A stretch of DNA of 64,000 nt from Antitrichia curtipendula (taxonomy: Eukaryota > Streptophyta > Bryopsida > Hypnales > Leucodontaceae): the NCBI GenBank assembly GCA_951230915.1, contig OX579635.1, positions 2,170,001 to 2,234,000 on the forward strand, read 5' to 3'. The notes under the pieces are model-generated. The model ran no database searches. It saw only the letters and a program-made list of their open reading frames with translations, and was not told where the DNA came from. Shown in pieces: positions 11,050 through 22,444 of the stretch; position 1 is the stretch's first letter, and each line of letters begins with the position of its first letter. The position numbers were made by a program, and so were the translations under genes.

Positions 11050-14000
11050 TGGTCTGCATGCTATACTTCTCTGAGCTAGTAGATACTAGGTGTCATCTCT
11101 TTCAGACCAGCATAGATGGAGAGGAATTTGTACTTCACAGATGTACTACCTAAGCAACTATATCAGGAATTTTCATTTCATTCATTTACTTGTAGTTGAC
11201 GTGTGAAACGGATGTGGTGTAGGAGATGCTGACTAAGTATATCTCTTTGCAGGTGGCCTGTGCAGTGAGACCAACAGGGGACACCGGTCCAAAAAAATGC
11301 CCTGATTGACAATAGCAAGCTGCCAACTTTATTTGCACCTAGATTTGTAGCAACAAGTTCACTCTATTGATTGCATGAGTGCCCACATCACGAGCTTGCA
11401 AAAACAGCTTATACAATAAAATTCATTGAATCATCATGCTATATGTTTGTGCCCTGCTTTCAATTTTTGGTTATAATGCTAACTTTGAGTACTGGATTTG
11501 CCTTATTTGCGATGCAGATCTACTACTTATTTATTACTTAGTGATTGCTACACATTCTGTAGTGCCAAACTAGTTTGCTTTGGGCTTAGTTCTTGTTATG
11601 GCCTTAGAACAAGTTATTGTGCACACTTTTTGTTGTAAATATCAGAGTGCACTAATCATTTACTGCTTTGAAAATGACTACATTTATATTCTAGAAGGGA
11701 GTGAAAAGTTTAGTATACACTAAACTTGTCTTTAAAATTGTCTTCAAAATTGTCTTCAAAATTATTGGTTTGCCAAGTCTCATTGTCTCATTGTGCCATA
11801 GTGTCCACAATATTTAATCCCTAAATGCTCTAGGCCTTTATTGAGCTTCTAGGAATTTGCTCCAAATTGAACAAAAAGACAACATTTGGATAAGTTATAT
11901 CAATTTTTTGTAAATGTAACCATACATAATCAAACTAGACACATTAGAGATCACATAGGATAAAAAATCACAACAATAATGTTTATGAATTGAAAGAATG
12001 TAATGTTTAATCATAAGGATGCTAAAATTGTAAATGTGATTTGAAGTCTTTTAATCCTTTTTTCACAAGTCAAATCTAAAATGTGGTCACCCAAAAAATG
12101 AGCTTTAAGGGCCTAACATACATAACCGGAATCAAATTATCACTTTTCAAAAACTACTCAACAGTTTTCTAATGGGATTCCAATGGCTAAAAAGGAATTT
12201 CTAATGGGATTTTTTATCCAAGATCTAGTTTATTTGAGGCTCGTTTCTAAAAGTCCTCAACACTATGGAGAGTAAAGATTGCAATAGACAACCTTGCAAA
12301 AAAACTTAAATAGAAAAATCGTAATCAATTATTATCAAAATCGGATTTATAGTGCTAAAACTAGACTTCAAAAAGAAAATTTTCAAAAATACATACTACT
12401 AAAAATAATTATTTGGTTAAGATTTATTTTAACTTCAAACTATTGTCAAGACTAAGAAGGAAAATACTGCAACAAAGTCACATTGTAAATTGCAACATAA
12501 GCATGTCAACAATTACATCTTCATGTGTTCAAAATACACCTTGTTATTGGAAAGCAATATTTTTTAATATTGCATTTGATGCAAGTTTTTTGTTTGAGTT
12601 CTTTACTACATGGTAAAACTTTTGCCTATAGCACATGTTTGCTCATTTTAGTTGTAACCTTATTATGTATAATATATTATGAAATGCAAAATTTGTCCCT
12701 AATTCCAAGAGGATGAAGTGTCACCTTAGTCTATAAATGGAAAGTTGGGTATAATTCTATAAACTCTATTTTATGTATGAATTTTTTTTTAATTTATAGA
12801 AAAATAGATTTGTTTTAGGGATTATAGTTTTCATTTCCAATTTCCTATCAATGTGTTATGTGTAAAAGCAAAAGGTATGGCATCCACGCTACAAAATGGA
12901 TTTTGTAGGCAAAAAAAAAAATGACAATCATTTATTAAAATTTGTTATAGAAATATTCTTGTGTAAACGGAAAGATTTGATACTTTCTATTTGGGTTGCT
13001 AATAAAAAAGTCAAAGAAAGTCTTATGTTGGGAATAACCATAGCATTGTTTTTTTTTAAATAAATGATTGCATTCATTTTTTAATTCAATTTTTATAGTT
13101 TTTTGAAAAAATCAAGTTCGACATGCTTTAATTTCCTCTCTAAACCCAAAATCTCATTATTGGAATTATATTTCATTTATGTATTTTTATCAAATTATTA
13201 TTATTTTTAAATTACATAATATAAGTATATAGATTTTTGGTTTGAAACAAGGTAGTATCTTCAATTCATTTTGTATTTTTGTAAAACTCTAGGTGAATTA
13301 TTCTTTTATTTTTTGATACAACCAAGGTTGTAATATTCTTTTTCATCTTCCTTTTTTTGAATAAGGCATATTTGGGTTCATTTTGTATTTTTGTATAGAG
13401 TTAGGTTGTTGATTTTTTTTTGATAACAATATAGGTTTTGAAATAGTATTTTTTTTAAGAACAAAATAGGCCTACATTCTTTTCTTATTTTTGTAGTGAC
13501 CATATTCTGTACTTTTCCTTTTCTATTACGAACTAGGTCCATCAATGAGATTTGATTGGAAAATTGAGTAAAAAAGCACAGGTTTCTATACTACAGGGGC
13601 TTCTATAGTGTAGCAGTGGATGGTTCTTCCAGCAAAGTAGAAATTTAGGCAATGTCAGACAATGAGGCTCCACACTCATCTAGAGTCTTTGATTGGTTGC
13701 TAGGTTGTTTTCTTATCTAATTTGTATAATTTTCTTTTTAGTTTGACCTGCTCCATCAATAGAAAGTTGCACACTAACCGGAAAGTTCTAACTTTTGAAA
13801 ATGGCAGGTAAGGTCTGCCATGTCAGTTTTGTACATGGTCATTGTATTGCCAGCATTTCCTTTTGAAAGCGTATTTTTTGCAAGAGCAATGTATTTCTAG
13901 TCTTTAAGAATTATAGCCAACACTTTATGAATTAGCTCATTTGAATTTCAATTGTGCTAAGCCCTTCCAAAGCCAACAAGAAAAGAAAAAAAATTAAAAA

Positions 14001-14340
14001 CTAAAAAATGCAACTTCTAAGCCCTACTGAATGTTGAAATATGGCCAAATACAAGACTTTTAGTCAGTGCACAGTATACAAGGAATTTCCCAAGACATTA
14101 GAATCATTAAAAAAAGCAACAAAAAATTAGTATCACTGGTCAATTGCTACCATGTTCTGTTGTCAAAATCTCATTGAAGGAAACCCTCATGAAGGAAGAC
14201 AAACATTGCTATGTATACAGAAACTTGCACTAAAGCAACCAAATACGTGCGCCATGCTTTGTATCAAACATCCTAAAGGGGTTAAAAAAACAGTTCAACT
14301 GATCCACTCCAGCTCTAGTCGAACTGGACGCTGACACACT
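11050..14340. other. Non-coding AT-rich middle of the 14.2-kb element
   Basis: No gene-like frame longer than about 65 codons and no family motif was seen. Poly-T and poly-A runs are common. The two genes converge on this region, so their 3' ends and polyadenylation signals are expected near its borders. Confidence 0.6.
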
Positions 14341-14359
14341 ACAGCTCATTATGCAACAA

Positions 14360-14495
14360 TGCACGGTGCCTGGTCATTATGCTGCAGATGCTTCAAGGCG
14401 GGGGGGGCCTCAGTTGCCGCTTTTTTTTTTGAAAAATTGCTGGTCATCTATGCTGCAGATGCTTTCAAGGCGGGGGGGGCCTCAGTTGCCGGTTC
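14360..14495. repeat. Two tandem copies of a roughly 65-bp unit with a G8 run
   Basis: The unit contains TATGCTGCAGATGCTT, then CAAGGCGGGGGGGGCCTCAG, and ends in CAGTTGCCG. The two copies start at about 14376 and 14449 and are separated by a short poly-T. No coding sense. Confidence 0.8.
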
Positions 14496-14693
14496 TTAAT
14501 CAAAACAGTGGCTGATCATTATTCAGCTGCAGATGGTTGGTCACTGCTTTTTAATAAGGAAAATCCCTTGCTCCAGTTCAGTTCCCTTTTAACAAGAAGG
14601 GTATTTGTTTAGTGCAAATTCTTGAGTTAGTGATCATTTTAAGGATACAAGGACAAGTTTGCCTATAACACGAGTCCAAATTATTTCCCAAAA

Positions 14694-14826
14694 CGTGAAA
14701 TGCGAGTGCAAGCCCCACGCACATGACATTCACACAACTGATACACCACAAGCCAGTCACGTGAAATGCGAGTGCAAGCCCCACGCACATGACATTCACA
14801 CAACTGATACACCACAAGCCAGTCAC
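14694..14826. repeat. Perfect tandem duplication of a 66-bp unit
   Basis: GTGAAATGCGAGTGCAAGCC starts at 14695 and again at 14761, and the whole 66-bp unit is identical. This suggests a recent duplication. Frames through it are repeat artefacts. Confidence 0.95.
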
Positions 14827-16305
14827 AGCAGTTTAAGAATGCTATCGGAAAATCTGGCAGCAAGATGTGCAAGTTCACATGGCATACGAAGTGCAAGGCA
14901 ACGATTTCCTGTAAGTTCATTGAAATGAATTCGTATTAAATAGAATACGGTTACAAAAGGCATAGATCGCACCAACAAACAATGTGTCCACACATAATGT
15001 ACAATCTCCTCTTTCAAGACCACAGATTCCTCCACTGCTAATCTAACAATGCTGCGGCACGAGCAGCCTCATCGATAATCTCCTTCACATCAAGCTTCAA
15101 CTCAAACCCCGCAAATCGACTCTTCACAGGGTGCGAGATAGGAGGCAAGCTGAATTTTGAAGTCAACAGCAAATGGCTATAAACCGAACTCGGTTCCTTA
15201 TCGTTTCTCAACAAATAAGTACGACTACCTTCTTTAAGACGCTCGTACCAGAAACCTGAGAAAATAACGTCCCCAGGGCCATACCCATTCCCTTCTGGGT
15301 CTGTAAAGCTGTCTTGAAGCGTGCGTGTTGCAGTATGCACTAGCATCAGCCAATATGGCTCCTCCTGAAGTGGTGAACGCACAGCAACATTATCTCCAAT
15401 GCAAAGCCCGTCGGCGATCCACTCACGGTCAGGACCAGCTTCCACCTCCTCGTCGTTGTTGTACAATTGGCGAGCTTGGCTTGGTCGCTTTGGAGTCAAC
15501 CTTTCCATTGCACATGCAATTACAGATGACAACAACATTCAGTCAATCAGTAATGCCTCCAATAAATCAAGGCAGGATACCACGTAAGTTAGAACATCAT
15601 GTAGCTGTTTGCCAAAATACCCACCCTCAACCAATACAGCAGCATTCAAGAAAGAGTCTGGCAAAGTCAGCTACAAAGGGAGAACTCCCACCTGTGCAAG
15701 ATGAAGCTAGGAGCATGATCTGATTGGTAACAAGGACTCTCATAGTCATAACCAAGACAAGCATGACAGAGGCAGCTCAATTGCCGATACTGTATCAACG
15801 TCGGGTCTCTGGCGGACACTGACCGGCACTGGTGATTTCCCATGCTGCCTGGCACCGTTTCAGCCTGAAGAGGGTCGGTTCTGTCCACCGAACCAGGTCC
15901 AGAGACTGGAATCTTCCAAAAAAATTTACTTGTAGTACATCGTGCACCCCGTGGCCCTGCATGTGCTTTCCTGGATTCTTCTTTCAAGAATGCCACGATT
16001 TCTGCAACATTCTGGAGCTTGCGCCCATCCACCTTCATTTGTTCCTTTCGTATGTCTCTTTTTAGAAGAGCACCTGCATCATCCACTTCCCCCTTCCCAT
16101 GCCCACTTCCAAAATAATTCCAACACATTTGGCACCCAGAATTTAAACTCACACCACTAGTGAGATTAGGATACCTACTAATGAAATACCAAGCACGTGA
16201 AGACTTAAACTGACCACTACATCCATCAGACCAGACAATGTGATTAGAAGGTGAGAAACCTTGATTGCGCACATGCTCCCAGTTCAACATGAAGCACTTT
16301 TGCAC

Positions 16306-16308
16306 CTA
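16306..16308 (-). other. In-frame TAG within the transposase exon
   Basis: The reading is ISDDKIHDSL-stop-VQKCFMLNWEH. Both sides are clearly the same protein, so this is a nonsense change, or less likely a short intron or recoding. Confidence 0.65.
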
Positions 16309-17189
16309 CAAAGAGTCGTGGATTTTGTCATCAGAAATGTAATAATGAATTTCTTTCAGAAGCAGTGGCTCTTCGTTTTCAGCTCTCCATGCAGGATTAG
16401 GTCTGTAGGTTATATGCACTAGAATGGTTATCTTGTCATTATACCAATGCATTGATTGGATTTCGTTTTGAACCTTGAGAGTATAATTTTCAGAGAAATC
16501 CACACAAGATATGAGAGTGTCTGCAGGAACAGACCCAAACAGCTCCCGGAATTGGAAATCCTGCCAAGTTGCAATGTAATTATGAAGTACAAAAGCTTGT
16601 AGTTTGGGTTTGAGATAAGCGATTAACTCACGCGGTGGTGACTCTCGATACTCCATCGTCACCACTTTCTTTGGATTTCCATCTGCAGTTGTTCCCACTA
16701 CCTTGTATCCAATGCTTTTCCACTTCACGAGCTGGTCAGTGCTTTCTTCAAGTGGACAAACCATAAGCAGCTGTAAGCCACAATCTGGACACTCTCCTAG
16801 TAAACAAGCCCGACGATGCCAAGCAGAGAACTCAACTTTCTCACATAAAATGGATGACCACAAGTTTGTTAGTCGTTCATATACTTCACGATGAGCATTG
16901 CAGAAGCGGCCAGCATTTGCAAAATCCAAACCACCACAGACAAATTCACAGTCACAATTGCAACTACTGTGAACTCCAAGCTTATCTACACGCATGGTGT
17001 CAAGAGCTCTGAGTAGCTCTAGCAGCTCCTGATGATACTTACAACAGCATGTATTCCATAGCCGTAAACGCCTAACCCACCACGGTTTCATGCTCTCAAA
17101 AGAAGTCAAGCTACAGAGCAAGTTAGGATACATGGTCTTGAAGCTCGTGTAGAACTCGAGATGCACAACCGTAGCTGCCGTTAGAAATA

Positions 17190-18250
17190 AAACAGAGGAA
17201 GATACTAAACAGTCACAGATATTGCAAAATGAGAGCAAGGAGGCTAAATCTGTAAGTATAGGAGCAAGGTGATGGCTGGCTAGCCACCAATAGGACAGCA
17301 CATTCTCAAAGATGTAAGATCTAAAACTCCAATAGAAAGAGTAGAATAGAAGAGATCAACTGATACTAAAGCATGAATTCTAGCAACACAGCATATCCAG
17401 TAGTATCCTAGCCCATACAGTAGCACTGAAGCAAATACATTAGCACCCAATCACATACAGTAGCACTGAAGCACATACATTAGCACCCAATCACATACAG
17501 TAGCACTGAAGCACATACATTAGCACCCAATCACATACAGTAGCACTGAAGCACATACAGTACCACCCTAGCACATACAGTAGCAATCAAGCACATACAG
17601 TAGCACCCAAGCACATACAGTAGCAACCAAGCACATAATTTAGCACCCTAGTACATACATTAGCACCCAAGCACATACATTAGGAAAGAAGTAGCATTTC
17701 TAGGAAGAAAGTAGAGATGGTAGCATCCAAGCACATATTCCAGCAACAAAGGATAAATTCTTGCATCAAAGCAGTCATCTAGAAACATACTAGCACACAA
17801 GCACAAATTCTAGGAAGTAAGTAGAATTTCTAGCAACAAATAAAAGGTAGTAGCACCCAAGCACATATTCTAGCAAGTGATTGGCTACATTTTTAGCAAC
17901 ACAGCCAATATAGTATCAACCACGCACATTTTCTAGCCAGAAAGCAGAATTTCAAGCAAGAACTCAGAACTTATAGCAACACAGCAAGCACAAAAGGATC
18001 CTAGCAAACTTTGAAGCAATAGAGCCAATATTCAAGCAAGAGAAGAAGTATTGTATAAAAACAACATGTTATAAATCAGCGATGCACATATTTAAGCAGA
18101 GGCGCACATTCTGAAGGCATGAAACAAATTCTGAGCATTGATTGAGGTTTATTTCCAAGCAACGTTGCACCTTCAGAGGTGAAGAAGGTCGTTTTCAATC
18201 AAACCCTAATCCATTAGCACAGTTGAAGGAGAGAACGGAATGAGGCTACA
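17190..18250 (-). repeat. Intron block of the transposase gene, inverted copy of gene A intron 2
   Basis: Read on the minus strand, the block begins GCCTCATTCCGTTCTCT at about 18246. It passes through the 20-bp minisatellite and ends near TTTTGCAATATCTGTGACTG, where the plus copy has TTTTGCAGTATCACAGTC. It therefore covers most of intron 1 of gene B. Confidence 0.85.
17370..17960 (-). repeat. 20-bp minisatellite (AGCACATACAGTAGCACCCA on the plus strand)
   Basis: The 20-bp units are most regular at about 17400-17660 and are the reverse complement of those at 9080-9270. Copy number and unit order differ between the two sites, so the arrays have drifted since duplication. Confidence 0.9.
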
Positions 18251-19159
18251 GGAAGATACCAAACATTCAGAGGATTGCAAGCAACGTGGAAGTGTAAAGG
18301 AACTATATTTTTACAATATCTGAGATACTTGTAGGAAATGGATAGCATGGGAGACCCATTGCCGTGGACCTTCGTGGAAAGTCACAACATCTTTGCGGTT
18401 TGGGGACACTGTCGTCTCTTCCGCCCACCACTGCTCAACTAGAGTCTTCACATTTTTAGCAAGGGAGTCGCTCCGAGTCTTTCTCCAATGGTGCAGCCAG
18501 AATGCATCTTGAGCAGAGTCTAGTAGTACTCGTCTTCCTTGCACCTTTGAGATATTACGCCTGTCCACCCCTAACAACCCAGCAATTCCTCTTCCAATGC
18601 CAACATTTCCCTTAGAAGCGAATGTACACAAAATATCCTTTGCCATTATAATTTTAGAAGTTTTCTGACCCACCAAGTGCTCTCGCATGTCTTCTCGCAC
18701 ACTGCTAAGAACGGAATGTCCCAACTTCACAGATTCTAAGTTACTCAAGTACGCTGGAGTGATGTCAGCCATACAAGTGTGTCCCAAGAGTTTCTCAACA
18801 GTGAGAGCTCGTATGTTCCTATCATACTGTTGAAGACGCTGTGCTGTAAATGCAGCAATTTCCTTCGCTACATGCACAGTAATTCTATTCACCCTAGATG
18901 CACACAAATCAGAAGTACCCGGCGATTCACAAGATGGATTGGAATCAATCGGGACTTCCCTGTTGGCGCCAGCTGCCTTCCTTGCCCTACAACGTCGTGT
19001 TCGCTCCCGACTGTCTCTTTTGCGCTTTTCAGCATACCATGCTTGGTGTGCCTCTTCTAGTCCACCTTGTGCCTCTCCTAGTCCAGGTGGGGCACATTCT
19101 AATGCTTCAGCAGAAGCCATTTCTTCTGCCATTTCAGGAATGAGTGGCCTCACCTAGAA

Positions 19160-20429
19160 AAAGAAGGTGCATACAGTAAAAAAGTCTAATTTTCCAGGTT
19201 GATCAGGCTCTTATCCCCTACACCCTAAACCCTAATTCACCAGTGATCCCTTTGGTGAGAAGAAATTGTTCATCAGCTAGTCTTCATGCCTTTTGTTGGG
19301 TATACTTCACACTGCTAGCAGGACGCTTACACTGTGAAGAATACCCATTGCAACCACACTCCCCACACAAAACCCACCTCCGCAAACGCCATGTATTCTT
19401 TCCGCGGCAAGCACTCATCAAACCCTCTCAAAACAAAAACGACGCAAACAATACTCCGTCAAACAACATCTTAACGTCAAAAAACCTACCCAAAACAGCC
19501 TCATTCGTGCATCACACACGTTCTCACCCTGAACCCTAATTCTTTGTGGATGCATGGGTCCTGTTGCGCAAAATCGATGACAACAAGAAGTAAACCCTAA
19601 AGCAATATAACTTCAAGCTTGCAATGAGGTAGAACTTACCAAACCACTTATTGAACATAACTTCCAGAATGCAATGAAACCCTACTTCAATAACCGAAGT
19701 TCTGAAGATCACCCAACCTTCCACTCCGCTCCACAGACCCTAAAGTAGCACCCTCCCGCATCGATCGTCCTGGTTCTGCATTGTAGATGCAGCTTTGGCT
19801 TCTGACAGTTTCCTCACAAACAACAAGAAATGAAATGCACGCATAGCACCTGGAGAGTATGGATATCCCATTTGAACGCAGTCTTCATCGTGAGAGTGGT
19901 GGCGTGAAAGCAAAACCTGTACGTGCAACAAGATCCTACTCTCTGCAAGCCAAAAAATTGTCTTACAAAAGCAGCGTCTTCAGCGTCATGTGTCCACCAA
20001 TGCAATGCAGCACTCAAGGTAACTGGCGGCTGAAGCAAAACACGGCAGAAGCAGAAACACAAGCAGAAGCACTAGGATCCGAAAGAGACAATAGGAACTA
20101 ATCCCTAAACCGCAGTTGGGTTCATCCGCAAATTGCGCTCATCCAAACACAATCATCCACTGACGTAGCTAGCAACCTCGATCTTCTGAAGTCACTTATT
20201 CATCTTTCACTCAACAATATTCATCCGTTTAAGGACCTTTCAGCACAAAAAGCACTGGTTACATGAATATAAAGTTGCTTTTGGGATCTCAAACAATGAC
20301 TAAAAGTGGATGGCATTACAAAATAAGATTCTCTAAAGTTTATAAAAAAAGAAAACATAATCTTCAAACCAAAATTCAATCACACTTTTCACACAACTAT
20401 CCTAAAGCATTTAAAAAAGGAAGTGTTAC
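19160..20429. other. Right subterminal non-coding region of the 14.2-kb element
   Basis: It lies upstream of gene B and should contain its promoter and 5' UTR. A TTTTTCTAG acceptor just before 19153 suggests an intron in the 5' UTR. Short CCCTAAACCC motifs occur near 19220. No gene was recognised. Confidence 0.5.
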
Positions 20430-20463
20430 GTCCTAAGTGGCTCATATTAGCTCATGTGTACCC
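20430..20463 (-). repeat. Right terminal inverted repeat of the 14.2-kb element
   Basis: On the minus strand it begins GGGTACACATGAGCTAATAT and ends AGGAC, matching 6224-6257 in inverse orientation at 30 of 34 positions. Confidence 0.93.
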
Positions 20464-20467
20464 TAAT
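20464..20467. repeat. Target site duplication TAAT, right copy
   Basis: Directly follows the ACCC end of the element and repeats 6220-6223. Confidence 0.85.
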
Positions 20468-22444
20468 CACGATTTGAAAAATCCCGTTCAAACACGCTTT
20501 GCTACCATGTTCCTCATGATCGAACGTTTGGTGGAGGTGAAAGAAGCGATAGAATCGACAGTCCACGATCCGCAGTGGAATGAGTACACGCGGAGATTGG
20601 CATCCAATCAAAAGCAAAGAAAAGCTAACGATGTGCGACGATATGTGCGAACGGTTGAATTTTGGAGAAAATGTTTGAACTTTGTGCACATAGTGAAGCC
20701 CGAGTTGATTGCTCTTTGAGAGTTTGATGGCAAGCACCCGTGCTTAGACAAGGCATGGCTTGTAATGAAAAAGGTGGAAAAGCATGTTTTATCTTTGGAG
20801 GATCCACCATTTTCATTAGAGCGGAGATATGCAATTTCCGCCACCGATGATTTCTACAAGCGCTGGGACATGCTCAGGACAGATTTGCATTACGCTAGGG
20901 CTCTATTGGATCACTTTTTACTTGACGAAGTCATGCTAATGGATGATAATGAGGCAAGAGAAGCCATACTGAGAGTTTTGCGCAAATTGGCTGTTGGAGA
21001 TCAAGCATTTGCTTCAGCTTTGTCTGAGTACCAAGCATTTAGAGATCGGCGAGGCATTTTCGGTGGACTTCCTGATGTAAACGCCTTGAATTTGCAACCT
21101 CACGAATGGTGAGACCTTCTCGGAGCCGGTGCTCGTACACTTGCACCGATTGCCAGAAAGATCCTCGCGTAAGTGTGTTCTGCATCATCCTGTGAACGCA
21201 ATTGGAGTATGTATTCGTTTGTCCACAACAAATCACGCAATAGATTGACATCAGAGCATGCTGAGGAATTGGTTTACATTTATACCAATTCTAAGACTCT
21301 TAGAGAAAGGGCTGCAGCAAATCCGACAAGGTGGTATACTGAAAACATGATGTCAGAGGATTCCATGACAGATGAATCTGATGGTCTAGACCGTGGTTCA
21401 GTTCTCTCTGATCCCAATGATGACGATTCAGATGATAGTTCCAATGACGACGATGAGCCACCGTTTGATAGATTTCGTGGGGCGGGAGGAGTGCGTCCTC
21501 TAATTGATGCATCCGTATTTGACTTTGAAGAGGGTGATAACAATGACAATGACTACGAGGGACATCAAGGAAGTCCACCACGAATGCCACAAATGTGGAA
21601 TGCTGGGCCAAGTAGAGGCAATACAAACGAGGACGTTGTGGCACCGAGACCACTAAGTCCAGACCCTATGGATGTACAAGTTGATGCCACAATAGAAAGA
21701 GATGGTGTTGACGTTCAAAGAGGACGTGAAGAAGACGTAGTAGTACCACCGTCATTGCCCATGAGGACCACCCGCAGTGAAGGGCCCCCTCAAGCTGGAG
21801 AAGCATATATGGCCCCTCCAAATCGAGTCTCGGTTGCACAAAGGCAAATGCCAATATTGGAAAATCTACAAATCCAAAGTTCATCAAGGCCGTCTAATTT
21901 CGACGGCCGTCCACACGAACCAACTTCGTCGATAGGTACACGATTGGCTGGTATGGTGTCATAGCGTGTGACTAGAAATACGACTTCATTGCGGCCACCT
22001 ATACATGCCAATAATCGAGGGAAGCGTCCACGACCACAAGGTACTACTAGTGAACGTGTAAGTAGTAGAACGCATAGAAGGTTGAGGAGGGAAGAAGCGG
22101 CTTCCCAACCATTTTCAAGAAAAGTTCAAACAGGAGGACCCAATACAGATGGCATCATGGACGCAATGGGCCAACGACCTCTTCGGACGTTGATTTCTAT
22201 AGCTCGACCACAACGAAACCGCAATTCCGAGGCCTCTAGCAAAAGTGGTAGTGCAACATCCAATGATGATGGTGAATCCATCGGTGGTACTATAGGTGAA
22301 GATGGTGAGGTTCCAGGAGATAGTGATTACAGGGGGCCGGTGCCTCGACAAGGTCCACTCGAAGAAATGGGTGGTAGTGAACCAATAGTACAAGAAGCAA
22401 ATGCAAATATTTCTATGCGCATTCTTAGGCATGGAAGACGTTGA
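20464..22444 (+). pseudogene. hAT transposase, 3' half (dimerisation region and acidic/basic tail)
   Basis: This continues the frame of the 5' half: NPVQTRFATMFLMIERLVEV, then WRKCLNFVHIVKPELIAL. A TGA follows at 20717-20719, then EFDGKHPCLDKAWLVM and LNLQPHEW, then a TGA at 21110-21112. DLLGAGARTLAPIARKILA comes next, then a TAA at 21170-21172, then the hAT C-terminal dimerisation signature SASSCERNWSMYSFVHNKSR and LVYIYTNSK. A long Asp/Ser/Glu-rich tail follows. One more TAG at 21962-21964 precedes a basic segment that ends at TGA 22442-22444. All parts share one frame with no indel, so decay was by point changes. Family knowledge puts Trp at the 21110 site (EWW) and Gln at the 21170 site (ILAQ). 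Confidence 0.92.

Larger units (their letters stand above)
15038..19132 (-). pseudogene. Element gene B: DDE-like transposase with C-terminal chromatin-reader-like module (spliced)
   Basis: Minus strand. Exon 1 runs from ATG at 19132 to about 18323 and is basic and helical (ERTRRCRARKAAG, then LLGVDRRNISKVQGRR, and TTVSPNRKDVV, ending HFLQ at a GTATCT donor). Exon 2 starts near 17165 (FYTSFKTMYPN) and runs to about 15692. It holds a Cys-rich region (CNCDCEFVCGG, CPDCGLQL), then three acidic motifs in order: CVDFSENY (near 16500), WSDGCSGQFKSSRAW (near 16225) and GSGHGKGEVDDAGA (near 16110). This order and spacing suit an RNase H-like transposase triad. A TAG at 16306-16308 interrupts exon 2, and the frame continues directly in VQKCFMLNWEHV. 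The last exon (about 15500-15038) encodes GLCIGDNVAVRSPL, EEPYWLMLV and SGFWYERL, resembling BAH/Tudor-like readers. Catalytic assignment is inference; the gene probably moves this element. Confidence 0.75.
6224..20463. mobile_element. 14.24-kb terminal-inverted-repeat element inserted in hAT, carrying RING and transposase genes
   Basis: The ends are inverted copies of one another: GGGT at the left end and ACCC at the right, then a perfectly shared 23-bp core beginning ACATGAGCTAATATG, 34 bp in all with four mismatches. The flanks carry a TAAT duplication (6220-6223 and 20464-20467). Codon AAT at 6221-6223 and codon AAT at 20465-20467 are in the same hAT frame, so removing the element plus one TAAT restores ...HSPN-HDLKN... 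without a gap. Inside are two convergent spliced genes: a coiled-coil/RING gene (6616-11046, plus) and a DDE-like transposase gene (19132-15038, minus). The middle 4 kb is non-coding. A 4-bp target duplication differs from the 8 bp of hAT and the 9 bp of MULE; the superfamily is not assigned. Confidence 0.9.

Noticed and set aside
6224..20463. A simple inversion or segmental duplication breakpoint instead of a transposon
   Set aside because: Terminal repeats, a direct TAAT duplication and exact restoration of the hAT frame are all explained by insertion and not by inversion.
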